DNA of 64,000 bases from Bacillota bacterium (GCA_023395555.1 JAEWYQ010000046.1:1-64000); one strand, 5' to 3'. Positions 34,683 to 43,136 are shown, counted from the stretch's first letter. Numbers and translations are program-made. Notes: generated by a model not told the origin, from the sequence alone.

Positions 34683-37076
34683 TTACATGATCAGCACAAT
34701 CTCATTTTCTTCCTTCATCATTTCCTCTGGCAAATAATTCTTCTCCAGCTTCACGCCATTGACATAGAATTCCCGGTATCCGCTTTCCGCTCCGTTGGGG
34801 TTCTGGATCCGGATGCTCAGCTTCCGGCCTCGGAAGCTCTTTTTGATGGAAAGTTCCTTCCATTCACTGGGGATGCTGGGAGCGATCAGCAGGCCGCCCA
34901 GATCGGGCCGCATTCCCAGGATGCCTTCCACGCTTCCTACCATTACCGTGGATGCCGTACCGGTCAGCCAATGGGTATGGGAGCGCCCGAAGAAGGGACT
35001 CTCCGTGGCTTCGGTGAACTGGCCGTGAGCATAAGGCTCGATAACACGTATCTCCGCATGATCATTCCGGGTTGCCGGACAGGATTCTATGAAATATTCG
35101 TAGGCACGGTTGCCGTGTCCCATCAAAGCCTCGGCAAGAATAATCCATCCCTGAGGCTGGGAGAAGATGCCCCCATTCTCCTTGGTAGAGGGATTAAAGA
35201 GGATGGCAAGGGCGCCGTCAAAGGCATGATCCGCATAGGATGGAGCCATGGTTCTGACACCGTACTCCGTATTCAGTTCCCGATGTACACTTTCCAGAGC
35301 CAGCTCTGCCTGCTCCCTGGTGGCAAGTCCGCTGATGACTGCCCAGGATTGAGGATTCACCCACATGCTGGCTTCCGGATCCTTTTTGGAGCCGATTACC
35401 TGCCCATCCTCCTTAAAACCGCGGATAAAGCGGTCATCCTCCCAGCAATTCTTATTCAGAGTATCCCTCAATTCTCCCTGAACCCGGTCAAGATAAGCCA
35501 GGTATCCTGCATCCTTCCGGTCTTCGGCTATGTTTCGTATTACATTCATGGCATAGTATAATTGGAAGGCAACAAAAGTGGATTCACCCCGTTTGCCAAG
35601 CCTTAAGCAATCATTCCAGTCCGCATGGAGTCCCGCGGGCATATTATGTACACTCAGGCGCTCCATGGAGAACTGAATCGCCCGCTTCAAGTGATCATAC
35701 ACATCTCCCTCATCCCGGTTGGCATAGGGGATTACTTCGTCCAAAAATTTCTTATCCCCGGTCTCCGCCATATATTTATAGACGGTGGGAAACAGCCACA
35801 ACGCATCGTCCGCACGGTAAGCAGGGTGCCCTGTTGCCTGGACATAGGAAGGATCATCAGGAGTGTCTTCCTGCCCCGCCTTGTGATCAAACTTGACCAG
35901 GGGCAGACCTCCCCCGTTGTCCACCTGGGCGGACAGCATAAAGCGGATCTTCTCCTTCGCCATGGCAGGATCCAGATGAATGATACCCTGGATATCCTGA
36001 ACCGTATCGCGGTAGCCATAACCGTTCCGCAGCCCCGCATAGATAAAGGAGGCCGCTCTGGACCAGATAAAAGTAATAAAGCACTGATAGGCGTTCCAGG
36101 TATTTAACATTGCATTAAAATTCTCATCCGGGGTCTTCACCTGAAAATTCTCCAGCTTCCGGTGCCAGTAATTCTTAAGCTCTGCCAGTTCCCTGTCTGC
36201 CTCGCCGGGCTTGCCGTAGTCCGCCATGATTTCTGCCGACTGCGCATCATTCTTCTGGCCCAGCAGGAATATAAATTCCTTACTTTCTCCGGGCTGCAGA
36301 GTCATCTTTGTATGAAGTGCGCCGCAGGCGTTGGAATTGTAATTGAGCACATTATCGCAAATCCCCCGCTCCACTGCGGCAGGGTTGTGGAAGCTGCGGT
36401 AGTTCCCGATAAAATGGGCTTTGTCGCCGTTATAAGAAGCAATCTCCGCTCCGGCCAGACCGAAGAAGCGTTCTTTATAATTCGTGCCTTCCGCATTCTT
36501 ATAGTGATTTTCGTTCATTGTCTGAAGAATTTTATTCCCCTTAAAATAGGTTTTGGTAATAAACAAAGTATACTGGAGGTTCACCTGGTCATTCTCGTAA
36601 TTTCCCTCATTGGTGAATTCCACAAAACCAAAGGCAGAAAGATTCCTGGGCCGGTCACCGGCATTCTTTAAAGTAACCCTCCATACCTCATGGGTTTTGT
36701 TTAGCGGCACATAATATAATACCTCTGATTCAATTCCTGTGTACTGTGCTTTCATCACCGTATAGGCAGTGCCATGATGGCATTGGCTGGAATACTCGGT
36801 CAGCGGCTTGCCCACCGGCTGCCAGGATGCAGACCAATAGTCCGCCGTATCGTCATCACGCAGATAAACATATCTTCCCGGTTTATCCTCCTGATTAAAG
36901 ATGTAACGGATAATTCTTCCGTTGGCTCCGCTTTTGACAAAGCTGTAGCCTCCCGCATTGTTGGAGATGATTGCGCCATACTCCGGCGATCCCAGATAAT
37001 TGGCCCAGGGTGCCGGTGTATCGGGTCTGGTGATTACATACTCCCGGTTTTTCTCATCAAAATAACCATAATTCAT
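34683..37076 (-). CDS. GH94 disaccharide phosphorylase
   Basis: A 797-residue protein of glycoside hydrolase family 94, which cleaves beta-linked disaccharides with phosphate to give sugar-1-phosphate. The opening MNYGYFDEKNREYVITRPDT and the strand YVYLRDDDTADYWSASWQPV match cellobiose and N,N'-diacetylchitobiose phosphorylases. The general acid aspartate lies in LHADWNDCLRLG (about residue 495), and NGYGYRDTVQDIQG and ENGGIFSQPQGW line the active site. It has no signal peptide. Length and opening resemble the chitobiose enzyme closely, but the acceptor cannot be decided. No transporter gene is beside it; the sugar ABC cassette at 15-21 kb has no linked hydrolase and might feed it. Confidence 0.9.
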   Translation of the reverse strand: MNYGYFDEKNREYVITRPDTPAPWANYLGSPEYGAIISNNAGGYSFVKSGANGRIIRYIFNQEDKPGRYVYLRDDDTADYWSASWQPVGKPLTEYSSQCHHGTAYTVMKAQYTGIESEVLYYVPLNKTHEVWRVTLKNAGDRPRNLSAFGFVEFTNEGNYENDQVNLQYTLFITKTYFKGNKILQTMNENHYKNAEGTNYKERFFGLAGAEIASYNGDKAHFIGNYRSFHNPAAVERGICDNVLNYNSNACGALHTKMTLQPGESKEFIFLLGQKNDAQSAEIMADYGKPGEADRELAELKNYWHRKLENFQVKTPDENFNAMLNTWNAYQCFITFIWSRAASFIYAGLRNGYGYRDTVQDIQGIIHLDPAMAKEKIRFMLSAQVDNGGGLPLVKFDHKAGQEDTPDDPSYVQATGHPAYRADDALWLFPTVYKYMAETGDKKFLDEVIPYANRDEGDVYDHLKRAIQFSMERLSVHNMPAGLHADWNDCLRLGKRGESTFVAFQLYYAMNVIRNIAEDRKDAGYLAYLDRVQGELRDTLNKNCWEDDRFIRGFKEDGQVIGSKKDPEASMWVNPQSWAVISGLATREQAELALESVHRELNTEYGVRTMAPSYADHAFDGALAILFNPSTKENGGIFSQPQGWIILAEALMGHGNRAYEYFIESCPATRNDHAEIRVIEPYAHGQFTEATESPFFGRSHTHWLTGTASTVMVGSVEGILGMRPDLGGLLIAPSIPSEWKELSIKKSFRGRKLSIRIQNPNGAESGYREFYVNGVKLEKNYLPEEMMKEENEIVLIM

Positions 37077-37136
37077 CTATACTCCCTTCTGCCGCTGAAA
37101 GCGGCCTCACCATTTTTCCCGGCAGGAATACCTTCC

Positions 37137-37198
37137 CTTTTAAGAGAACCCCTTCTCTCAAAAGCATCTGTGCCGCACCATGGGCTCCCTCATGGTGC
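37137..37198 (-). promoter_or_regulatory. Two leader stem-loops upstream of the GH94 gene
   Basis: Going downstream on the minus strand, the first dyad is GCACCATG/CATGGTGC (37175-37198), perfect over 8 bp with an 8-nt loop, and the second is TTTTGAGAGAA/TTCTCTTAAAA (37137-37162), with a 4-nt loop. They stand 60 to 120 bases before the GH94 start codon. No T-run follows closely, so attenuation in the classical sense is not shown; a structured leader or repressor dyads are both possible. Confidence 0.4.
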
Positions 37199-37276
37199 AG
37201 GGCTAATCCCTGTCAGGATAATTCTATTTTATAATGGACCTAATCCAATAGCAAGAGTATTCTTTCGCATAGAAGT

Positions 37277-37306
37277 GGTGTCAGGCACCATTCGGTGCCT
37301 GACACC
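37277..37306. repeat. Palindrome GGTGTCAGGCACC/GGTGCCTGACACC over the hslO stop codon
   Basis: Two perfect 13-bp arms (37277-37289 and 37294-37306) surround a four-base loop. The hslO reading frame runs into it: the last codons and the TGA stop are made from palindrome sequence. No T-run follows on the minus strand, so it is not a standard intrinsic terminator. Its form, a compact perfect hairpin at a gene end, resembles REP-type elements that are spread by REP-associated tyrosine transposases. I saw no second copy in this window. Confidence 0.8.
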
Positions 37307-38174
37307 TAACCAGAATATCCTTTAACTCGTCCACTGAAAAATGATAATGGGTATTGCAAAAATGACAGTTTACCTCAATCGGCTTATCCTCTTCAATCAT
37401 TTCGGTAATTTCCTTCCGGCCGATGGAGACAATGGCCTTCTCCACCCTTTCCTTGGTACAGTTACATTCAAATTCAGCCGGAAGCCTGTCTAAAATCTCC
37501 AGCCCAAACTCTCCGAGAATATGCTCCAGAATCATCTCCGGTGACATCTCCTGATCCAGCAAAGAGGTGATGCTTGTTATCTCCTTTACCTTCTGTTCCA
37601 GGCGGTCGATCACGCTCTCCTCGGCAAAGGGCATCAGCTGAATTATGAAGCCTCCCGCCTGGCGGACTGTATTCTCCTTATTCATCAGCACACCCAGGGC
37701 CACCACGGAAGGAACCTGTTCGCTGGTAGCATAATAATAGGCCAGATCCTCCGCAATCTCCCCGGATACCAGATGAGTCTGCCCGGTGTAGGGCTCCTTC
37801 AGTCCCATATCCTTAATTACACTAAGAATTCCTGCTCCCAGCGCTCCGCCTACATCCAGCTTTCCCTTCCCGTTGGCAGGCAGAAGCACCTCCGGGTGGT
37901 AAGCATAGCCCTTAACGCTTCCTCTGGAATTAGCCGTTACCGTCAGCCCTCCGATGGGACCGCTTCCCTTGATCTGCAAGGTGAGGATATCTTCCTCTCC
38001 CTTCATCATGCTTCCCATCATCACCCCGGCCGTGAGCAGCCTTCCCAGCGCCGCCGTTGCTACGGGGCTGGTATTATGAAGCGTTCTTGCCCGCTCCGCC
38101 AGCTCCCTTGTTGTTGCCGCAAATGCCCGGATCTGGTTGTCCGCAGCACTTGCTCTTATAATATAATCCGACAT
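37281..38174 (-). CDS. hslO: Hsp33 redox-regulated chaperone
   Basis: A 297-residue Hsp33. ATG 38174 has AGGAG upstream; a longer open frame lacks a site. Under oxidative stress the C-terminal zinc centre is oxidised, the protein unfolds locally and binds unfolding proteins. The four zinc cysteines are present in the family spacing, C-x-C in FECNCTKERVE and C-x-x-C in VNCHFCNTHY. The N-terminal domain carries TAALGRLLTAGVMMGSMMK. The last eight residues (RCQAPNGA) are encoded by a palindromic repeat that also supplies the stop codon, so the native C-terminus may have been altered. Its presence fits an anaerobe that must survive oxygen. Confidence 0.93.
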   Translation of the reverse strand: MSDYIIRASAADNQIRAFAATTRELAERARTLHNTSPVATAALGRLLTAGVMMGSMMKGEEDILTLQIKGSGPIGGLTVTANSRGSVKGYAYHPEVLLPANGKGKLDVGGALGAGILSVIKDMGLKEPYTGQTHLVSGEIAEDLAYYYATSEQVPSVVALGVLMNKENTVRQAGGFIIQLMPFAEESVIDRLEQKVKEITSITSLLDQEMSPEMILEHILGEFGLEILDRLPAEFECNCTKERVEKAIVSIGRKEITEMIEEDKPIEVNCHFCNTHYHFSVDELKDILVRCQAPNGA

Positions 38175-38280
38175 AATAGCTCCTATTCTGCTGCTATTCT
38201 GTATCTCATGCCGCAGCACCTATTGACGAAAGGATTTCCCTTCTTAATCCACATTCTCACCATTTTAAAACATCATATTC

Positions 38281-39054
38281 CTATAAATACAGTTTATCTT
38301 TCTGCCGTTTCTCCCGGGCAATGAAGTAAGCCCGTTCACAGTCCTTCTTCGGCTTCCCCTCCGTCAGCATATCATATACGGCAACCAGCTCCATGCCTGC
38401 TTCTCCGATCAGCTCTGCTACCCTTTCCAGGGAAAATGCCCTGCGGTAGTGAGTCTCCTCATATTTACGGTAGCGCTGGTCCTCCTCCGGGATAAACAGG
38501 GTAAGATTAACCTCATTTATCTGCTCCTCTTCATAATAAGTATTCTCCCAGATAAAGCTTCCCTCTTCCCGATTCTCCGCAATGGTCTGATCCCCAATCA
38601 GCTCCTCATATGCATACCGGGTATCGTAGTCAAAGATAAAGAGCCCGCCCGGATCCAGATAATTGTTCACCAGCCGAAACACCTGGAGAAGCTCTTCCTC
38701 GGACAGAATATAATTCATACTGTCGCACACGCTGATAACAGCCGCCACAGTGCCGTATAGTTCAAATTCCCTCATATCCTGGCACAGGTATAATATACCT
38801 CCCATATCCTCTTTCTGAGCCTTTTCCCTGGCAATCTGAAGCATTTCCTCCGAGTTGTCGATGCCGATCATATCATAGCCCCGCCTGGAAAGACAGCGAG
38901 TCATGCTTCCGGTGCCGCATCCCAGCTCCAGAACCAGCCCCTGTTTAATTTGATACTTATTTAATAGCTTTTGTACATAATCCGTCCATTCTTCATATGG
39001 AACATCATCCATAAAAAGATCATAGACCGCTGCAAATCCTGAATATGGCTGCAT
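38281..39054 (-). CDS. Class I SAM-dependent methyltransferase
   Basis: A 257-residue protein. The SAM-binding motif I is LVLELGCGTGSMTRCLSRRG (about residues 40-60), motif II is YDMIGIDNSEEML, and motif III follows as ILYLCQDMREFEL; a YDLFMDDVPYEEW segment at the N-terminus is characteristic of a group of Clostridia methyltransferases of unknown target. It is cytoplasmic and transcribed upstream of hslO with about 106 bases between, so the two may be co-transcribed. Target molecule unknown. Confidence 0.85.
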   Translation of the reverse strand: MQPYSGFAAVYDLFMDDVPYEEWTDYVQKLLNKYQIKQGLVLELGCGTGSMTRCLSRRGYDMIGIDNSEEMLQIAREKAQKEDMGGILYLCQDMREFELYGTVAAVISVCDSMNYILSEEELLQVFRLVNNYLDPGGLFIFDYDTRYAYEELIGDQTIAENREEGSFIWENTYYEEEQINEVNLTLFIPEEDQRYRKYEETHYRRAFSLERVAELIGEAGMELVAVYDMLTEGKPKKDCERAYFIAREKRQKDKLYL

Positions 39055-39158
39055 TGCTTGCAGCTCCTTTCCTCATTCTATTTTTTCCGCGAGATCATTC
39101 TATCATACTCAAAAGTGCTTATCAATTTGAAAAATGGATCAATCAGAATATTCCTGCC

Positions 39159-39350
39159 TCAATCCATGTATCCTCCCTCCATGGGAGAAACACAGGTTTT
39201 CGTAAAAATCTTCAGCACACCCTCCTGGTATTTAGGCTCCTTCGGCTTCCAGTCCGCTTTCCTCCTCGCAAGAATATATTCCATCTCTTCCCTTGTCTTC
39301 CTCTGATTCTTAACTCCTATGATATCCAATGTCTTATTATTCCAATTCAT
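39159..39350 (-). pseudogene. C-terminal fragment of an IlvD/Edd-family sugar-acid dehydratase
   Basis: A 63-codon frame without a ribosome binding site; an in-frame TAG stands two codons before its ATG. Its sequence looks like the extreme C-terminus of IlvD/Edd dehydratases: NKTLDIIGV, then a helix ending in ILARRKADWKPKEPKY, then GVLKIFTKTCVSPMEGGYMD. In intact enzymes of about 570 to 650 residues this segment ends the protein; everything before it, including the Fe-S cluster cysteines, is missing here. It lies directly downstream of the xylulokinase terminator, where a pentonate dehydratase gene would make sense. I read it as the relic of a deletion. The match is from recall of the family, not alignment. 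Confidence 0.6.
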
Positions 39351-39358
39351 CTGATTCT

Positions 39359-39396
39359 AAATAACGGCGCACCATTATAAAAATGATACGCCGTTG
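39359..39396 (-). terminator. Terminator of xylB
   Basis: On the minus strand AACGGCGTATCATT and AATGGTGCGCCGTT pair over 14 positions with two G-U wobbles around TTTAT. The following ATTTAGAATC is only partly T-rich. It lies about 36 bases after the xylulokinase stop codon and right before the dehydratase fragment. Confidence 0.6.
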
Positions 39397-39430
39397 TTCT
39401 TATGTTGTGCTATGCATGGCGCATAAGGCT

Positions 39431-40918
39431 TTAATCCATCTTACCATGCATTGACATCAATGTATAGACATTCTTCAGTGCCGGATACAGTTCCTTAAAC
39501 ACCTCATATTTTTTATTATACCGCTCCACTTCCTCCGGGTCCTGCTCCGTTGTGCTGATTACCTTAATCAGCTTCTCCGTCGCTTCCTCCACATTGGCAT
39601 ACCTGCCGCAGCCCACCGCCGCAAGAATGGCGGCTCCAAAGGCAGGCCCTTCGGCAGAATTGATCTTATCCACCTTGACATCGAGAACATCCGCAATAAT
39701 CTTACACCACAGCGGGCTCTTCGCTCCGCCGCCGTTGATCCGGATACGGTCAATTGCCACTCCCAGGGATTTGACGATTTCAAAGGAATCCCGGAGCGCA
39801 AATGCAACGCCCTCCAGCACAGCCTGGGTCATATCGGCGCGGGTGGTGTCCATGGTCATTCCGATGAAGGTTCCCCTGGCATCGGGATTATTGTGAGGGG
39901 TTCTCTCCCCCATGAGATAAGGAAGGAAATATACATTATTCTCACCCAGCTTCGTGATACCCTGCTGCCCCCCTGTGTAATCCTTTGTTCCGATGATCTC
40001 ATCCATCCACCACTTATTGGAGGCGGCAGCCGAGAGCATAACTCCCATGAAATGATATCTTCCGTCCGCATGGGCAAAAGCATGGAGGGAGTTGTTCTCA
40101 TCCACGGCAAATTCCCTGGTGGAGATAAATACCACGCCTGAGGTTCCCAGGGATACATTACATCTGCCTTCCCCCACGGTGCCGGTTCCCACCGCTGCCA
40201 CGGCCTGGTCGCCGCCGCCGGCAATTACCTTTACACTGGCTGGCAGGCCCAGCTCCTGCGCCGCCTGCTGGGTCAGTGCGCCGACCACCTGGTAGGATTC
40301 GAAGATTTTAGCCATCTGCTTCTCCTCCAGCCCGCAGATCTCCAGCATCTCCCTGGACCAGCGCTTATTCTTCACATCCAGCAGCAGCATGCCCGAAGCA
40401 TCGGACACATCGGTGCAATGAACACCGGAAAGCCGATAGGCTACATAATCCTTGGGCAGCATCACCTTCTTGATCTTAGCAAAATTGTCCGGCTCATGCT
40501 TTCTGACCCACAGAAGCTTCGGTGCGGTGAAACCGGTGAGAGCCATGTTGGCGGTATAGGCAGATATCTTCTCCCTGCCGATCTCATGGTTCAGATAGTC
40601 ACACTCCGCCTGGGTGCGTCCGTCATTCCACAGAATGGCCGGACGGATGACCTGATCCTTCTCATCCAGAATAACCATGCCGTGCATCTGGCCGCTGAAG
40701 CTGATTCCCTCAATCTGATCCCTGTCACAGTCTTTGACCAGTTCCCTGACTCCATCCACCAGTGCGGAGTACCAATCCTCAGGATTCTGCTCGGACCAGC
40801 CCGGCTTCGGGAAATACAAAGGATATTCCCTGGTAACAATGCTTTTGATATCTCCGTTTTCCTCCATCAACAGAAGCTTGATGGAGGAGGTCCCCAAATC
40901 TACACCTACATATAACAT
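39431..40918 (-). CDS. xylB: Xylulokinase
   Basis: A 495-residue FGGY-family sugar kinase that phosphorylates D-xylulose to xylulose 5-phosphate for the pentose phosphate pathway. Visible features are the phosphate loop VGVDLGTSSIKLLLMEENG at the start, the substrate-binding SFSGQMHGMVILD (residues about 76-88), the FGGY signature region with GGGDQAVAAVGTG and the nucleotide-binding INGGGAKSPLWCKIIADV near 395. Length is usual for XylB. AAGGGG precedes the ATG. A strong promoter lies at 41002-41030, and a half-site like that of XylR follows the predicted start. No xylose isomerase is in the window. Confidence 0.95.
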   Translation of the reverse strand: MLYVGVDLGTSSIKLLLMEENGDIKSIVTREYPLYFPKPGWSEQNPEDWYSALVDGVRELVKDCDRDQIEGISFSGQMHGMVILDEKDQVIRPAILWNDGRTQAECDYLNHEIGREKISAYTANMALTGFTAPKLLWVRKHEPDNFAKIKKVMLPKDYVAYRLSGVHCTDVSDASGMLLLDVKNKRWSREMLEICGLEEKQMAKIFESYQVVGALTQQAAQELGLPASVKVIAGGGDQAVAAVGTGTVGEGRCNVSLGTSGVVFISTREFAVDENNSLHAFAHADGRYHFMGVMLSAAASNKWWMDEIIGTKDYTGGQQGITKLGENNVYFLPYLMGERTPHNNPDARGTFIGMTMDTTRADMTQAVLEGVAFALRDSFEIVKSLGVAIDRIRINGGGAKSPLWCKIIADVLDVKVDKINSAEGPAFGAAILAAVGCGRYANVEEATEKLIKVISTTEQDPEEVERYNKKYEVFKELYPALKNVYTLMSMHGKMD

Positions 40919-41001
40919 GATATCGTCCCCTTCTTTATAAATGTATTTTTTTATTCCGTTTTACGGCAATTGATTTGATGAATAAACTAATGTATGAAAT
41001 A

Positions 41002-41030
41002 ACTATAACAACTTGTATCTGCAATGTCAA
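41002..41030 (-). promoter_or_regulatory. Promoter of xylB
   Basis: A perfect TTGACA (41025-41030) and TATAGT (41002-41007) are set 17 bases apart on the minus strand. Transcription should start near 40995, and TTAGTTTATT (40981-40990), which looks like half of a Firmicutes XylR operator, lies just after it, in place for repression. The promoter stands in the few bases after the LysR stop codon. Confidence 0.8.
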
Positions 41031-41039
41031 GCGGCATAT

Positions 41040-41939
41040 TCACCGGGTCATACCAGCATATTGCAGCTCCGCTTTTTTAAAGCACTCGATGATGTCATGA
41101 TGTCTTTTGTTCTTCGCTTTTCCTTTCAGTGTTACAGCATAGTTGACGGTGGACATTTTGCAGTTTTCAATATGGAGAGATTTAAAAACCTTTTCCTTCA
41201 AATAACCGATTGCCAGGGGTTCGGGCAGTACGGTTATTCCCATTCCTGCCCTGGCGGCTCTGATCAGGACCTCCGTGCTGACACTTTCCAGCATAGGGGC
41301 GATATCAATATTAAGCCGATGTGTTAGTTCGTCAAAACGGTCTCTCAAGGTGCTCCCCTTTTCTCTGAGCAGAAATGGAAGCTTAAGCAAATCCTCCCGG
41401 TCAATTTTTTCATTATCCACAAAGTCATTCCGGGCGGAACACACTAAGAAAAGCTCATATTCCGAGAGTATCTCTGCGTTAAAGCCCTGATTTGTTTCAA
41501 ACCCTTCTGTAAAAGCAATATCTATTTCTCCGTTTAGAAGCCTTCTCTGAACCTGCTGCGCATTTTCCGAATAAATTTTCAAAGGAACCCTGGGGTATCT
41601 GGTTTTAAATTGCTTTACCGCATAGGGCAAGGAATTCATTGCTATGGTCAGGCTCGTTCCTATTCTCAGAGGGACTTCCATACCGCTGCTCCGATTAAAG
41701 CTTTCCAGCGCTTCGAAGTCTTTTATCAGCTGCTCTGCTTTCATTCGGAATTCCTTTCCTTCTTCGTTCAGATACAGCTTGCCGTTAATTCTATCAAAGA
41801 ATAAAACACCAATATCTGTTTCCAGTTCTTTAATCGTTTTTGAAATTGCGGGTTGGGATAAGAATAGCTGCCTCGCCGCTTCCGTTATCGACATGGTTTC
41901 ACATACTGCCAAAAAAATCTCCAGCTGACGTATATTCAT
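41040..41939 (-). CDS. LysR family regulator divergent from chromate transporters
   Basis: A 299-residue LysR protein. ATG 41939 follows GGGAGGT; an ATG four codons earlier overlaps that site. It opens MNIRQLEIFLAVCETMSITE with the helix-turn-helix AARQLFLSQPAISKTIKELE, then a linker helix and a two-lobe sensor domain. It is divergent from a chromate transporter gene pair, with about 100 bases of AT-rich sequence between the starts that carries a TTGCTA-N6-TAGCAA dyad over the transporter -10 box. It therefore probably controls those genes. The effector is unknown. Its base composition looks more AT-rich than its left-hand neighbours. Confidence 0.9.
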   Translation of the reverse strand: MNIRQLEIFLAVCETMSITEAARQLFLSQPAISKTIKELETDIGVLFFDRINGKLYLNEEGKEFRMKAEQLIKDFEALESFNRSSGMEVPLRIGTSLTIAMNSLPYAVKQFKTRYPRVPLKIYSENAQQVQRRLLNGEIDIAFTEGFETNQGFNAEILSEYELFLVCSARNDFVDNEKIDREDLLKLPFLLREKGSTLRDRFDELTHRLNIDIAPMLESVSTEVLIRAARAGMGITVLPEPLAIGYLKEKVFKSLHIENCKMSTVNYAVTLKGKAKNKRHHDIIECFKKAELQYAGMTR

Positions 41940-41987
41940 TTTACCTCCCATAACCTTTTAGTTATATCTATATTACCACATATATAT

Positions 41988-42024
41988 TTTCAATCAAGCA
42001 AAAAAATTGCTATAATATTAGCAA
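41988..42024 (+). promoter_or_regulatory. Promoter and candidate LysR operator of the chromate transporter genes
   Basis: TTTCAA (41988-41993), 17 bases and a perfect TATAAT (42011-42016) form a promoter with a weak -35. The dyad TTGCTA (42007-42012) and TAGCAA (42019-42024), with six bases between, overlaps the -10 box and has the T-N11-A form of a LysR binding site. Binding there could hinder polymerase. The ribosome site AGGAGG follows at once, so the leader is short. Confidence 0.55.
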
Positions 42025-42042
42025 GTGACTTAGGAGGTTTTT

Positions 42043-42585
42043 ATGAAGAAAAATTTAATACTACTCAAGGTTTATTTATTGGCAGGGACCTTTACATTCT
42101 CAGGCGGTATGGCCATGCTGCCTGTTATCGAAAGGGAGCTGTGCAAAAAGTATGGCTTAATTGACAAGAAGAGCCTATACGACTATGCTACCCTGGCACA
42201 AACATTTCCAGGCGTGATTGCTCTTACCAATGCCTGTTTTGTCGGAAAGAAAATAAACGGCAGAAGCGGGATGTTCTTTGCCGGGATGGGTGCCATTTTA
42301 CCGGCTTATGTTTTAATGTCAGCTGCCACATTACTCTACCAGATGCTTCCGCAGCAGGGGCCGGCATTAAATGCGTTAGCTGCGGTCCGGGCTACTTCAG
42401 CTTCTTTTTTATTTGCGGCAGCCTATACGATTGCGAAGCATAACTTAAAATCTAAGATTAATATTGCCATCGCACTTTTTTGTTTTGTCTGTACGGCGCT
42501 GCATCTTATTGGCGTTCCCCTTTTGATTATTCTCTCCGCATTGGTTGGAATACTGATGGTTTTCATAAGAAAGGATAAAAAATGA
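42043..42585 (+). CDS. Chromate transporter family protein, first half
   Basis: A 180-residue membrane protein, about five or six helices, equal to one CHR domain. The family phrases are visible: FTFSGGMAMLPVIERELCKK near residue 18 and the TLAQTFPGVIALTNACFVG segment near 48. Long ChrA proteins carry two such domains; here, as in many Clostridia, they are encoded by two short genes. The pair is often annotated as chromate efflux, but in strict anaerobes the natural substrate is uncertain. The stop overlaps the start of the second half by four bases (ATGA), so translation is coupled. Confidence 0.9.
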   Translation: MKKNLILLKVYLLAGTFTFSGGMAMLPVIERELCKKYGLIDKKSLYDYATLAQTFPGVIALTNACFVGKKINGRSGMFFAGMGAILPAYVLMSAATLLYQMLPQQGPALNALAAVRATSASFLFAAAYTIAKHNLKSKINIAIALFCFVCTALHLIGVPLLIILSALVGILMVFIRKDKK

Positions 42586-43136
42586 TTTCACAAATATTTA
42601 TTACATTTCTGAAAATAGGCTTCTTAGGATTTGGCGGCGGATATGCGATGCTGTCCCTAATTTTAGATGAAGCATCTAAATTTGGTATGACGGTACAGCA
42701 ATTTGCTGATTTGAACGCTTTAGATATATTAATTCCGGGACCAATTGCTATCAACTCCGCAACCTATGTAGGACAGATATACGGCGGTTTTTGGGGAGCT
42801 TTAGCTGCAACCTTTGCGGTTAGTATTCCATCCCTGATCTTTGTTCCCGTTTTTATGCGATATGAAGACCGAATCAACAATAACCGATATTTGAATTCCG
42901 TTTTAACAAATATCAAAATCGCATCTGTCGGGCTTATTTTTGCAGTGGGCCTATCCATTATGCTGTCAACTGTATTTAATGTCACCGATCTTTTTTATTG
43001 GGAAAATGCTAATTTTAATATTCTTTCTTTAATCATAATGGTTGCCACCTTTGTGCTGCATGTTCGTTATGAAATTAATCCTATTGTTTTTACCCTGCTT
43101 GCCGGAATCATTGGCTGGGTCTTCTATTATATCTAA
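42582..43136 (+). CDS. Chromate transporter family protein, second half
   Basis: A 184-residue membrane protein forming the second CHR domain. It has FLKIGFLGFGGGYAMLSLIL at the start and LNALDILIPGPIAINSATYVG near residue 45, both family marks, then three or four further helices. With the first half it would make an antiparallel two-subunit transporter. Its reading frame starts inside the stop codon of the first gene. There is no clear terminator; a short CACGGTGCTCCC repeat follows at 43196. Confidence 0.9.
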   Translation: MISQIFITFLKIGFLGFGGGYAMLSLILDEASKFGMTVQQFADLNALDILIPGPIAINSATYVGQIYGGFWGALAATFAVSIPSLIFVPVFMRYEDRINNNRYLNSVLTNIKIASVGLIFAVGLSIMLSTVFNVTDLFYWENANFNILSLIIMVATFVLHVRYEINPIVFTLLAGIIGWVFYYI

